Shown one piece after another: positions 1 through 9,568 of a stretch of 64,000 nt of DNA. The stretch comes from Apricaphanius iberus. Lineage: Eukaryota > Chordata > Actinopteri > Cyprinodontiformes > Aphaniidae. A model generated the notes under the pieces. It saw only the letters and a list, made by a program, of their open reading frames with translations, was not told where the DNA came from and ran no database searches. The position numbers were made by a program, and so were the translations under genes. Each line of letters begins with the position of its first letter. The stretch's first letter is position 1. The stretch covers positions 372,001 through 436,000 of the forward strand of contig JAPXFQ010001305.1 of the NCBI GenBank assembly GCA_028564705.1, read 5' to 3'.

Positions 1-1
1 C

Positions 2-631
2 CGTCTCGCGCTGGTTGAGGTTCTTCATAAAGAATTTCAGGCTCTGAGGGAATCGCTGGAGTTCAGCCAACAACAAGTAGCTTCGCTAGTTACAGAAAAC
101 CAAACACTAAAAGAAGACGTTAAAAAACTCACCGAGGGAATGAAGCAGCTGTCTGGAGAAAACAAAAGCTTCAAGGAGTCTATCCTAGACATCCAGGCCC
201 GATCAATGAGGGACAATCTTGTTTTTTCGGGGATACCAGAGCAGCCTGAGGAAGATGCTGAAGTAGCCGTGCGAAAGTTCATTCAACACCAACTGAAACT
301 GCCAGACGACACGGTTAAAAGCATAACCTTCCATCGGGTTCACCGACTCGGAGGTAAGAAACACAACAACACCCGCCCGCGACCAATTGTTGCAAAATTT
401 GAACATTTTAAACAAAAAGAACAAGTCAAAGGACGCGGGAGAGAGCTACGGGGGACGAATTACAGCGTTAATGATCAGTTTCCGAAAGAAATCCTGGACA
501 GAAGACGCGTGTTATTTCCAATTAGAAAAAAACATATTAGTGAGGGCTGTAGGGCTACGGTTAGTGTGGATAAACTGTATGTTAACGGTCAGCTGTTTAG
601 GGACCCTCAGGTTACTCCTTGGCTTTATTAG
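2..631 (+). CDS. L1-type LINE ORF1 protein, 5'-truncated by the window edge
   Basis: The frame is open from base 2 to the TAG at 629-631, so the protein starts outside the window. The N-terminal part (to about base 200) is rich in Glu, Lys, Leu and Gln and looks like a coiled coil. It is followed by an RRM-like block containing RSMRDNLVFSGIPE and HRVHRLGG, then a basic C-terminal domain. This order is that of L1 ORF1p (Transposase_22 family), a trimeric RNA-binding chaperone that packages the element's own RNA in the cytoplasm. ORF2 of the same element follows 412 bases downstream on the same strand. No stop or frameshift is visible in the part shown, unlike ORF2. The ATG at 140 is internal and is not the true start. 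Confidence 0.85.
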   Translation, partial: RLALVEVLHKEFQALRESLEFSQQQVASLVTENQTLKEDVKKLTEGMKQLSGENKSFKESILDIQARSMRDNLVFSGIPEQPEEDAEVAVRKFIQHQLKLPDDTVKSITFHRVHRLGGKKHNNTRPRPIVAKFEHFKQKEQVKGRGRELRGTNYSVNDQFPKEILDRRRVLFPIRKKHISEGCRATVSVDKLYVNGQLFRDPQVTPWLY

Positions 632-1043
632 TCATATTTAACAGAACCAAGACAGAATTAGCTTTATCAGACAACTATAGTTTAAAAAAAAGCACAGCTC
701 AGCAGGCTGTTTTTGTTTGTTAATGTGGGTAGGGGCAGGGCTGTGCACTTTTTTTTTTTTCTTTCATTTTTTCTTTTTCACTATTATCTTTCTCACATGT
801 GTACAACCAAATCTCTTTATCACCTTTTTTCCTTTTTCTCTCTCACACACACACAGACTTTTATCATGGCATATTCATGTTTTTCCATCATACTTTCATT
901 CTGTACACACCTGTATGGTGCATTATTTGCCTCGCTTTATCTCTGCTTCTGGTTTTTTCAATCTGGCAACCCCATGGACAAACCAAAATTACACCTATAT
1001 TCATCCTTGGCGATAGTACATATCTAAGGTTTATCTTAGCTCT
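632..1043 (+). other. L1 ORF1-ORF2 spacer
   Basis: Non-coding, T-rich spacer between the two LINE reading frames. It has T-runs around 748-780 and a short CA run near 845. The small ORFs here are low-complexity and overlap in several frames. No promoter or splice signal was recognised. Confidence 0.6.
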
Positions 1044-2681
1044 ATGAATCCTGTAAAATTTATAACATGGAATATTCGCGGCGCTAGCTCCAGAGATAAA
1101 ACCATTAAGATTTTCAACCATCTTACAAGATTGAAGGCAGATGTCGTCTTACTACAGGAGACTCATAAATCAAGTTCAACAGCTAATGATTTAAAAACAC
1201 CAGAGTATCCTAATATATTTTCTTCATGCTATAACTCTAGACAACGAGGAGTAGCAATATTAATAAATAGAAATACTAATTTTAAAGTAATAGACACAGC
1301 TACAGATCCAGAAGGTAGATTTATAATATTAAAACTATTTATAAATAACCAAAAGTTATGTATAGTTAGTATATATGGTCCAAATGTTGACGACCCCTCA
1401 TTCTTTCATACTTTCTTCTCGGTTCTGGCTAATCACATGGATTGCTCACTTGTTCTTGGGGGAGATTTCAACTTTGGACTAAATGAAGAAATAGACAGGC
1501 TCAGTACAGCAGGGACTCAGCGCAGATGGCAATCCATAGATATAGTTAAACAGTACATGAGCGATTATGGACTCTGCGATGCATGGCGATCGCTTCATCC
1601 CAACGACAGAAAATACACTTTTTACTCAAACGTACATCATTCTTATTCTAGATTGGACTATTTGTTAGTCAGCAGCTCACTGTTGAATGACATTTCAGAC
1701 ACTGAGATACATCCTATAGTGATCAGCGATCACGCTCCTGTTTCTTTAAATTTAGCAAATAAAATTGCAACCCTTCAATATAAAAATTGGAGATTTAATA
1801 CATCATTACTTAAGGATAAAGAATTTATTAAATATATTGAAAAAGAATGGGCTTCATACATGGAATTTAATGATCTCCCTGGTATGTCGCCATCCACTCT
1901 ATGGGAAGCAGGGAAAGCTGTGATTAGAGGTAAAATAATTTCATTCTCATCAAATAAAAAGAGAACAGAAAATAAACATGTTCAGGAATTAGAAGAAACT
2001 ATTAAATCATTAGAACCTTCCCTGGATAAAGAGAGCTTAAGTAAAATAAGGAAAGCAAAATTAGAGTTAAATGAAATTATTAATAAAAGGACGCAGTTCT
2101 TAATCCAAAGACTTAGAATAGAAAACTTTGAACATAGTAATAAATCAGGTAGCTTCTTAGCTAATCAGTTAAAAATAAATAAAGAAAAAACAACTATATC
2201 TGCAATCAAAGACAAAACTGGGAATATAATATATGACCCTGAAAAAATAAACAACACTTTCAAAGAATTTTATGAGACGTTATACACACCAGAGATAAAC
2301 CCTTCAAATAATGATATTGTACAATTTCTGGATAAAATAACTCTTCCTAAACTTTCAGACAGTCAAGCAAAGGCCCTGGATTCACCGCTAACAGTGTCTG
2401 AACTCCAGGAGGCCCTCCAATCCATGCCTAATAATAAAGCTCCAGGTCCAGATGGATTTCCAGTAGAGTTCTATAAAGAATTCTGGAATATTCTGGCACC
2501 AACATTTTACAAAATGTTGCAGGAAACAAAGGAAAATGGTCGAATACCACCAAACATGAATTCTGCCTACATCAATCTTCTATTAAAACCAGGAAAAGAC
2601 CCTATGTCTCCTACCAGTTATCGTCCGATTTCTCTTATCCAATGTGGATCTGAAAATAATTTGCAAAAGCTCTTGCAATAA
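1044..2681 (+). CDS. L1 ORF2 protein, intact endonuclease and start of reverse transcriptase
   Basis: Starts at ATG 1044, directly before the APE-type endonuclease. Visible endonuclease motifs are WNIRG (residues 9-13), LQETH (Glu39), GGDFNFG (about 139-145), SRLDYLLVS (about 202-210) and SDHAPV (about 228-233), so the usual catalytic residues of this fold are present. A Lys/Glu-rich linker follows. The reverse transcriptase begins near residue 455 with NNKAPGPDGFPVEFY and SYRPISLIQ. An intact L1 ORF2 is about 1,200-1,300 residues; here the frame ends after 545 because of a frameshift near 2640. In an active element this protein nicks target DNA and primes reverse transcription in the nucleus. 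This copy should be inactive for reverse transcription. Confidence 0.85.
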   Translation: MNPVKFITWNIRGASSRDKTIKIFNHLTRLKADVVLLQETHKSSSTANDLKTPEYPNIFSSCYNSRQRGVAILINRNTNFKVIDTATDPEGRFIILKLFINNQKLCIVSIYGPNVDDPSFFHTFFSVLANHMDCSLVLGGDFNFGLNEEIDRLSTAGTQRRWQSIDIVKQYMSDYGLCDAWRSLHPNDRKYTFYSNVHHSYSRLDYLLVSSSLLNDISDTEIHPIVISDHAPVSLNLANKIATLQYKNWRFNTSLLKDKEFIKYIEKEWASYMEFNDLPGMSPSTLWEAGKAVIRGKIISFSSNKKRTENKHVQELEETIKSLEPSLDKESLSKIRKAKLELNEIINKRTQFLIQRLRIENFEHSNKSGSFLANQLKINKEKTTISAIKDKTGNIIYDPEKINNTFKEFYETLYTPEINPSNNDIVQFLDKITLPKLSDSQAKALDSPLTVSELQEALQSMPNNKAPGPDGFPVEFYKEFWNILAPTFYKMLQETKENGRIPPNMNSAYINLLLKPGKDPMSPTSYRPISLIQCGSENNLQKLLQ

Positions 2682-4973
2682 GGATAGAGAAAATTACACC
2701 TCTAATAATCCTACCCGATCAAACAGGATTTTTATAAAAGGGTGCTCTCTCCACAAATTCACGAGATTAATAGAATTTAATAGATTTATTCCCACTGTAA
2801 AAAACGTCCAACCCAATAATTATCTTAGAATGCAGAAAAAAGCATTTGATAGAGTTTAACTGGAAATTTTTATTTGCAGCCTTAAATAAATTCGTATTCA
2901 GTAATTCTTTTTGTAAACTGGGTTAAAAAATATATACAGCTCACCAACAGAAGCATGTATTAGGGAACCAATAAATCAAACATCATCAAGGTTCTTTCTT
3001 CCAAGAGTAGTTATCCAGAGCAGGGATGTCCACTTTCTCCCTCCCTCCCGCCCCCCGTAGTATTGACACGCCCGCCTGGATCTTGTTCCTACCCACACCC
3101 ATTTGCCTCCATTCCAGTGTAGCGCCCTCTTCCACTATGGGGGGGGGGGGGGGGGGTTGGATGTGCAGGTGTATCCCGAGAGACCCTGACACGTTCCCAC
3201 TCATTGCAAATTTTATTGAACCAATTAGCAGCAGCAATCAGTGCAAAATAATAATGTTTAGAAGTGTATGACAAGTGCAACAAAATAGAACATAAAATCA
3301 TTTTATACGCAATGATGTACTACTACTTTTTCTACAAGCATTCACAAACTCCTTGTATCAGTACTTGAGTTAATAAAATCTTACTCAAGAGTTTCAGAAC
3401 TACATTCCAGTAAATTGTGTTAAAAACTACGATCCTTCCTATCAACTGTTTCATACGCAGAGTCCTGTGCTTTGCATGCTCCGGTCCGGAAATAATACAT
3501 ATCTTAGGTTATTCCATATCTCACCAAACTGGCAGACTTATCTATGCTAAACACGACCCACTTTTAAAAAAAGTGGAAGATGATCTGGCAAGATGGAAAT
3601 CCCTTTCCAATATCACTTATTGGAAGGGTAAGCTACAATAAAAAATGATGGTTTTGCCTAGAATCAATTTCTTTATTCCTCAATGATCCCAAGCAAACCA
3701 TCACCTGATTGGTTTAGATCTCTGGACCTCTTCTGTTTCTAAATTCCTTTGGTAAAGATAAACCCCCACGTATCAGCTTAAAAAACACTACAGAAGTCCA
3801 AAGACAAAGGAGTCTAGACCTACAAACTTTCTTCATTTATTTCTTAGCCAACAGACTCCAATACACACAAGATGGGTAAAACACAGTGTATATCGATGAT
3901 GTGCGGTAGATGTAGAACAGACACTATGCAATAAGATAAAACTTTCAGATCTACCTTTTGTAGCTCAAATATAAAAACAAAATGAATGTTTCAAAAGTAT
4001 AAATATCAGCTCCTCTCAGACCTTTGGTGGAATTTCTTAAAATATGACAAAGACCTCACTAGTTCCCAGCAGCGTACACCCATCTGGAATAACCCGATAT
4101 CTTACAAAAAAAATGCATGATTAACTTTCCGTGCTGTAGTTGTTAAGAATTGAAATACCTGACATATATTTGATGGAACAGACTTTATCCCTTTAATTAC
4201 ATTGTTACACAATTCGGATAACAAGAATAAATTCTTAGAATACCCAACAAATTAAAACATATTTTAAATAAAAAATAAATTTAGGCTCGAATACAGTTGA
4301 TTACAAAATTCCCAGCAGAATAAGTTTATAGACGTTCCTTACTCTTAACCCTCCCAAACTGCTATCTAGCCGGATATACAAAACATTATATAGAATAATG
4401 AATTCAATAGCCCTTCCGATTTCAAAATGGGAGATGGACTTGTCCATCTCAATAGACCAAAACCTCTGGTCTCAAATTTCATTAAGAACCTTCAAATTTC
4501 TTAAGAATCCTAATCTACGATTAATACAATATAAAATCCTTCATAGAGTGCATTATACAGGGCAACGGATGTTCAAGATGGGTTATACGCCGTCTGATAC
4601 CTGTTTACAATGTACAAGCAATCTACCAGACAATTATATTCATGCTCTTTGGTTCTGCCCACCTGTTAAGAAATATTGGTACCAGAGATGTGAAGATCTA
4701 TCAAAGTGTCTGAAATGTAATATCACACCTGCTCCCAGAGTTTGCTTGCTGGGAAATATAGATGAAGTTACCATGGATACAAAGTCTATGCAATTATTTT
4801 ACATCGCCTTATGCATCGCTAAGAAAAATATCCTCTTGAACTGGAAAAATAAAAATACTCTGAATATTAATCAATAAAGAGATCTCCTTCTGGATTACAT
4901 TGGTTTAGAAACGGCATCTGCCTCCACATCTGATCAATCTTTCTGGTCACCCTTGATCAGTTCCATCACCTAG
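2644..4973 (+). pseudogene. Degenerate L1 ORF2 reverse transcriptase and C-terminal domain
   Basis: Continuation of ORF2 in shifting frames. Recognisable pieces are a QTGFIK-like block near 2720, EKAFDRV near 2840 (RT motif with catalytic Asp context, changed here), a remnant of the GCPLSP block near 3023, HILGYSISHQTGRLIYAK near 3510, LARWKSLSNITYWKGKLQ near 3585, and an open piece from 4398. That last piece carries a CCHC-like cluster (CLQC, then H and C) at about 4610-4665, as in the Cys-rich C-terminus of L1 ORF2. It stops at TAA 4875-4877, but the frame stays readable to TAG 4971-4973, the likely original stop. Several stops, frameshifts and a poly-G expansion show that the copy is old. 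Confidence 0.75.
3139..3156. repeat. Poly-G run (18 G)
   Basis: An uninterrupted run of 18 G within the decayed ORF2, directly after a C-rich stretch at 3045-3060. The surrounding 3030-3290 bases do not translate like ORF2 and may be an insertion or expansion. Length may be unreliable because of sequencing slippage. Confidence 0.9.
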
Positions 4974-5215
4974 TGGGGTCGGGCCCTTGATTCCGTTCTG
5001 TGGGACACGGTTGCCGATGTGGAGCTAAGGGTTGGTGGTGACTGCGGGGAGGTCCTTGGGGGTGGGTCCGCTTGCGGTTCGGCAATAGGTGCCGAGACCC
5101 TCGCCTGGGGTGGGACTTTGGGGTCTTTGTGTGGTGACTCCTAGTGGCTGCATGCGGCGCCTTAGAGGGGTCGTGCTGGCGGACACGGGTTACTGGCCTG
5201 GTGCTGTGCTGCTCT

Positions 5216-5255
5216 GGGGGGGTCTGGACTGGGCCTGGGGCTCGGGGTTCTGGGG
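5216..5255 (+). other. G-quadruplex-type G-run cluster in the LINE tail
   Basis: Five G-runs of three or more bases separated by short loops on the sense strand (5216-5222, 5231-5233, 5237-5240, 5244-5247, 5252-5255). This satisfies the usual four-run quadruplex pattern. Structure formation is inferred, not shown. Confidence 0.5.
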
Positions 5256-5870
5256 CGGCGCGCCCCCCGGCTGGGGCCCTGGCGGGGCTTGGCCGGGGGG
5301 GGGCGCTGCTGTCGGTGCCGGCTGGGGGGAGGCTGTGGTCGGCCGGTGGTTGGCGGGCGCTGCTGCCCTTTCCATCTCCCCGGGCTGGTTCCTGTCGCTT
5401 GCTCCCCAGTGGCCGCTTGCCGCGTCCGGGCGTCGGCGAGAGGCCGTGGCGGGTGGCCGGCGTCTCCGGGCCCGATCGGCTATATTGACACTGGACATGG
5501 CTCCTGGGTCTTGGTCTTAGCCCTCGAGGGGGTGCTGGGGTGGGGGGCTCTGGCCGGTGTTGGTCGGCCTCCACGGTGACTGACCAGTTGGTGGGGTGTG
5601 GGCTGGTGGGTGGACGTGCTGGGTTCTGTTGCCACCCGGCCATCGGGCGGTAGAAGCAAGGCTGGAGGATGTCGGCCTGGGGATTGGCCGCCCGGGACTT
5701 CGGTCTGCTCACGGGCCTGGCGCGGCATGTCCGGGGTACCCGAGTCGGTGGTGCGCCGGGTTCCGGCCTCGGCCCGGGGGTCCTCGGACGCTGGCGGTGC
5801 CTGGGGCGTCTCTTATTGGCGGGGAGGCTTTTTACCATCTAGCACAGGCGCTCTTTTTAACGGGTGCGCT

Positions 5871-5909
5871 TGGGACGGGAGGGGGGAGGGCGTTGAGGGT
5901 GAGGGGGGG
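5871..5909 (+). other. Second G-quadruplex-type cluster in the LINE tail
   Basis: Runs of G separated by one to seven bases on the sense strand, in a purine-rich stretch. The homologous position in the other copy (about 63670-63690) keeps three shorter G-runs. Confidence 0.5.
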
Positions 5910-8326
5910 CTAAACTCAACCTGGGTGTCTAGTGACATGTGTTTTGTTAGCAGTGTGAATGTTGGGAAGGATTTAGGTATGCCCCTGGCATGGGGGCTGG
6001 TGGATTGCCGGGGCCCCCATGGGGCTCGGGGGTACCACTGCCGTGGGCCCCGACTGGACGTGCTGGGGCCTCTCACCCCTGGTGGATCGGCCGAACGGGG
6101 GTGCCTATTGGAGTCAGCAGGGGAGCTGGCTCCCTGGGGTTGGCAATGGTCACCCCAGTTATTTTCTCCCCATCCCCATGCCTCTGTCCACCTGCTCCTT
6201 CATTCTACCATTCACAAGGCTTTGGGACGTGGGCACGTCACTGGGGTGCGGGATGGAGCTTCCGTCTTCGCTACCCGGTGGCGGCCTGGGTCCCGATTTT
6301 ATTGAGCAATTTAGACACTACACTTGCAACATTTACAGGGAACGCACATGTAGGGACCTGTCGGTGTGGCGCCACAGGCGAGACCCCCCCGTTGAGGGGG
6401 TCGCCTGTGGTGCCGGCACCCACTGGTTAAACGCATCTAGACACTGAGGGCCCGGGGGGGGAGATGGGGGTACCCGGCAGTATTCCCATGTCCCCCCCCT
6501 CTGTTTTAAGTGCACATTAGAACAACACGCAACAACACCACATTGAGCTGGGGGAGAGAGGCTGGGGGGTCTTTCCACACCCCTGTTCGTTGGACCATCA
6601 GGGGTCGGAGCCCGGATAGAACATCACGCCGTCTGGTCGGGGTCCTGGGCTGGTGGGCTGCTCTTGCCGGTGTGGGGGCCTTGGCGGTCTACTTGTCCCC
6701 GTCCTGGTGGGCAAAGGGGTCTGTCTCCTGGGTGCAGGGGCAGGGTTCTCTACTGGGGCGTCTGTCCCTGGGCCTGGGAGTATGGAGTATAGTGTACGTA
6801 TGGGGGGTATGAATGAGGGTATAGCGTCCTTTTTTCGTATGTCCTGTATTTGTAAGAATGTGTACACATGAGAGGGAGGGTACGTATGAGTGTCTCTGTC
6901 TGTCTATGTCTACCTGTCAGGTTGGGTGTTTGGCTGCTCTCTGGCCTGATGCATCTTCTTCCCTCCCCGTCACTCCCCGTCGGTGATGGTTGCTCCTGCC
7001 CGCTGGTTGATGATGACTCTCGATGCCTGGGGCTGGGGGTCCCGGTTGCGGCCCGGCTCGGTCCTGGTGCATGTCGGGCGGGTCCTGGGTGGTCCGGTGT
7101 GTCGGGCGGCCGCTGTTTCGGGCCGATGTCCTCCTTGGATTGACTGGGGCACCTCTTATGGGGGTGCCGGGTTTGTAGAATAGGTTGGTGCCGTCCGGTG
7201 GATCGGTGGGGACCGTGCCTGGCGCCCAGTCCTCCTGCCGGTTCCAGGACTTCAGCTGGCTGGTCTGTTCGCCTGGTGGGGCTGTCCGGCATTGGCTGGG
7301 CCCCTGATCTTGGCGCCCCACGTGGGGCGGGATCTGGACCCTGGAGCTGGAAGATCTGGATGTCCAGGTGCCGGCTGGGCGCGGCCTGGGGAGGGCGTAC
7401 ATCCGCTGTGGCTCTTGCTGTGGCTCCCTGGCGTGTGGAGGCGGGCCGGGTTGTTGGCGGTGGGTACTGGTCCGGGGTGGCGGCGGCGTGTGTTGTCCGT
7501 CGGTTGGCTGCGGGTCCTCCTTGCCTGCGGCGGCGGCGGGGGACCCTTGTCGGCTGGTCACTGGTTGGGGCCCCGCTGGGGGGTGGGGTGCCCCTGGTCC
7601 CCGTGGCCTCCGGTTCCTGGTCCGGGCCCGCCCTGGCGTAGCCGGTTACCGGCGGAGCCCGTGGGCTCGTCACTGCGATCTCTCGGGCCCCAGCATCGCG
7701 GCTGGTGGGTGCTCCCCTGGGGCTTCCATCTGTTCCCCTCTTGGCGGGTGATCGACCCTGCGCTGATCCGCCTGTGGACTCTGTACTCTGTGGGACGCTG
7801 GATGCATACATCTCTTGCCTCCTCCATGTCTGTGCCGATTCCTGTAGGACGGATTGACGGTTCCTTACACCAGCTATCAATCACTTGCATGGGGAAACCT
7901 TATTCCGACCTGCATGCTCGCACACACATAGGTGTGGGGACATAGGTGAGGACGGACATATCTTAAGCTGAGGTTATCATCATTAGTTAGTTGTTCACAG
8001 GAGCTTACCAGAAACATTTGTATTATGTTCATTAATCAATGCTTGTGTGTAGTGAATGTGTAATTCTTTGTTTATTCTACCAGATCTCGCACTATTGGTT
8101 TGGTTCTGTACACTTTGTTGTTTTTGTTTTGTATTACTGTTTCTCTGCCGTCCGGCAGAGGTGGAGGACTGGGATGTTTTCTTGTGTTCTTTATTTGCCT
8201 CCCTGTCTTGTGTCATCGGTTCGCCCCTCTGTTGGTCCGGTTTCTTTTCTTCACCTTCTTCCTTTCTCCCTTCTTGTCTCAGTTTAATGTCCATGACGTC
8301 AGGAAATTGAACCCACAGTAATCACT

Positions 8327-8332
8327 AATAAA
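8327..8332 (+). terminator. Polyadenylation signal of the L1-type LINE
   Basis: AATAAA at the end of the GC-rich tail. A 27-base A-run lies at 8469-8495. If that run is the element's poly-A tail, the gap from the signal (about 137 bases) is longer than usual, so either the element ends near 8350 or the cleavage site is atypical. Confidence 0.5.
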
Positions 8333-8466
8333 GATTTTTCATACATATACATCAAGTGGCGTACTACAGCGAAGCTGTAATACTCTGCTTGGGAAAGTAA
8401 AACTGTTGGGCTTGTACTTGGTACTCAGACACCAATTCTGAGTAGCATACTGCTAGACAGGACACG

Positions 8467-8468
<2 letters not shown>

Positions 8469-8495
<27 letters not shown>
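8469..8495. repeat. A27 run, possible L1 poly-A tail
   Basis: 27 uninterrupted A residues. To the left is the L1 tail on the + strand; directly to the right is the 3' part of an L2 element on the minus strand. The A-run fits a poly-A tail of the + strand L1 inserted into the end of that L2 better than an oligo-T end of the L2. Confidence 0.6.
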
Positions 8496-8497
<2 letters not shown>

Positions 8498-9345
8498 CAA
8501 TTCAAGATGCTTTACATGATTAGAAAAATATGAAAAATTAAAACATAGAATCACTAAAAGAAATATTAAACAAACATTTATAATAGTCAATTTATATAAT
8601 TAAAAGAAAAGTGAACATTTAGTGATTAGAGCATAAGAGAAAATTTATGTAAAATTATGAAAATTAAAACGGAAACATCGAAAAGTAACTCAAAAGAATG
8701 AACGCAAAAGTTGTATCAGTTACTCATAAGCAAGTCTAAATAAATAAGTTTTATTTTTTGATTTGAAATCATTCAGTGTCTCTGCAGTTTTGCATTCATC
8801 CGGGAGTTTGTTCCAGGTATGGGGAGCATAGAAACGGAAAGTTGCTTCTTCATGTTTGGTTCTGGTTCTAGGGACGATGAGTAAACTAGAGCCGGAAGGA
8901 TCTAAGTGATCTGGATGGTTTGTACCGTGATAGCAGATCGTTTATGTACTCTGGTGCTATTCCATTCAGTGATTTATAGACTAACAGAAGCACTTTGAAG
9001 TCTATCCTCTGAGCTACAGGGAGCCAGTGTAAGGACTTTAGAACTGGGGTGATGTGTTTTCCTTTCCTATTTCTAGTGAGAACACGAGCAGCAGCGTTCT
9101 GGATCAGCTGCAACTGTCTGATTGCTTTTTTAGGTAGACCTGTGTAGATACTGTTACAGTAATCAAGGCTGCTAGAGATAAATGCATGGATTAGTTTTTC
9201 TAGTTCTCCTTGTGTCATCAGTCCTTTAATCCTTGAAATGTTCCTCAGGTGATGGAAAGCTGACCTTGTTATTGCCTTTATGTGACCCTGGAGGTTCAGG
9301 TCTGAGTCCATTATTACACCTAGATTTCTGGTTCCTGGTTGGTAG
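8496..9345 (-). mobile_element. L2-type LINE, 3' part of reverse transcriptase ORF (antisense)
   Basis: Minus-strand frame 9311-8886 gives typical L2 sequence: NLQGHIKAITRSAFHHLRNI, SSSLDYCNSIYTGLPKKAI, LIQNAAARVLTR and LKSLHWLPVAQRIDFK. After a frameshift near 8890 the frame continues with LIVPRTRTKHEEATF and APHTWNKLP in the 8740-8890 stretch. The element's 3' untranslated part is 8496-8740 and includes the L2-like block complementary to ATGTAAAGCATCTTGAATTG. It is 5'-truncated near 9345-9500 and sits just upstream of an nlrc5 exon. A related copy lies on the + strand at 34868-35480. Confidence 0.75.
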
Positions 9346-9526
9346 TTTCTAGTGTGACCAAGTCAAGCTGTGTACTGATATTTAATGGATCTTTAATCAA
9401 GAGCCTGGGGAAAGGCAAGTCTGGACCTCTCTTCTTACAAGGCTTTACAGGATAACGGATGTTGGTGGGGGGTTGTTTTTTTATGTTAACACAGATTATC
9501 ACTCTCTTTTTCTGTTTTTCCACCAG

Positions 9527-9568
9527 TGAAGTTGCACCTACAGCTCAGCTGGTGGCAAAAAATATAAG
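9527..9568 (+). CDS. nlrc5: nlrc5 short exon (42 nt, half LRR)
   Basis: Preceded by a good pyrimidine tract and CCACCAG, followed by GTAAGT. It encodes EVAPTAQLVAKNI plus split codons and keeps phase 2 on both sides, so it joins the next exon in frame. It is half the length of the other LRR exons. It could be a genuine half-repeat or a degenerate exon. Confidence 0.55.

Larger units (their letters stand above)
4974..8468 (+). mobile_element. Long GC-rich 3' tail of the L1-type LINE
   Basis: About 3.4 kb of sharply GC-rich, G-biased DNA follows the ORF2 stop. It contrasts with the AT-rich coding part and with the rest of the window. It ends in AT-rich sequence with AATAAA at 8327-8332. I read it as the element's 3' untranslated region because related copies lack the ORFs: 63451-64000 matches from about 5654 on, and 27078-27255 matches only about 8147-8310. 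Progressive loss from the 5' side is the usual LINE truncation pattern. Long reading frames on both strands (for example antisense 4966-5838 and 6750-7880) are rich in Pro, Arg and Gly. I treat them as products of low stop-codon frequency in GC-rich DNA. An alternative is a separate element fused to the L1. Confidence 0.65.

Noticed and set aside
4966..5838. 290-codon antisense open frame
   Set aside because: Low-complexity Pro/Arg/Gly/Thr composition, overlapping open frames on the other strand, no domain. It follows from GC-rich sequence with few stop codons in the LINE tail.
6750..7880. 376-codon antisense open frame in the LINE tail
   Set aside because: Same reasons as the other antisense frame. 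Several sense frames are equally open, and the AT-poor composition predicts this.
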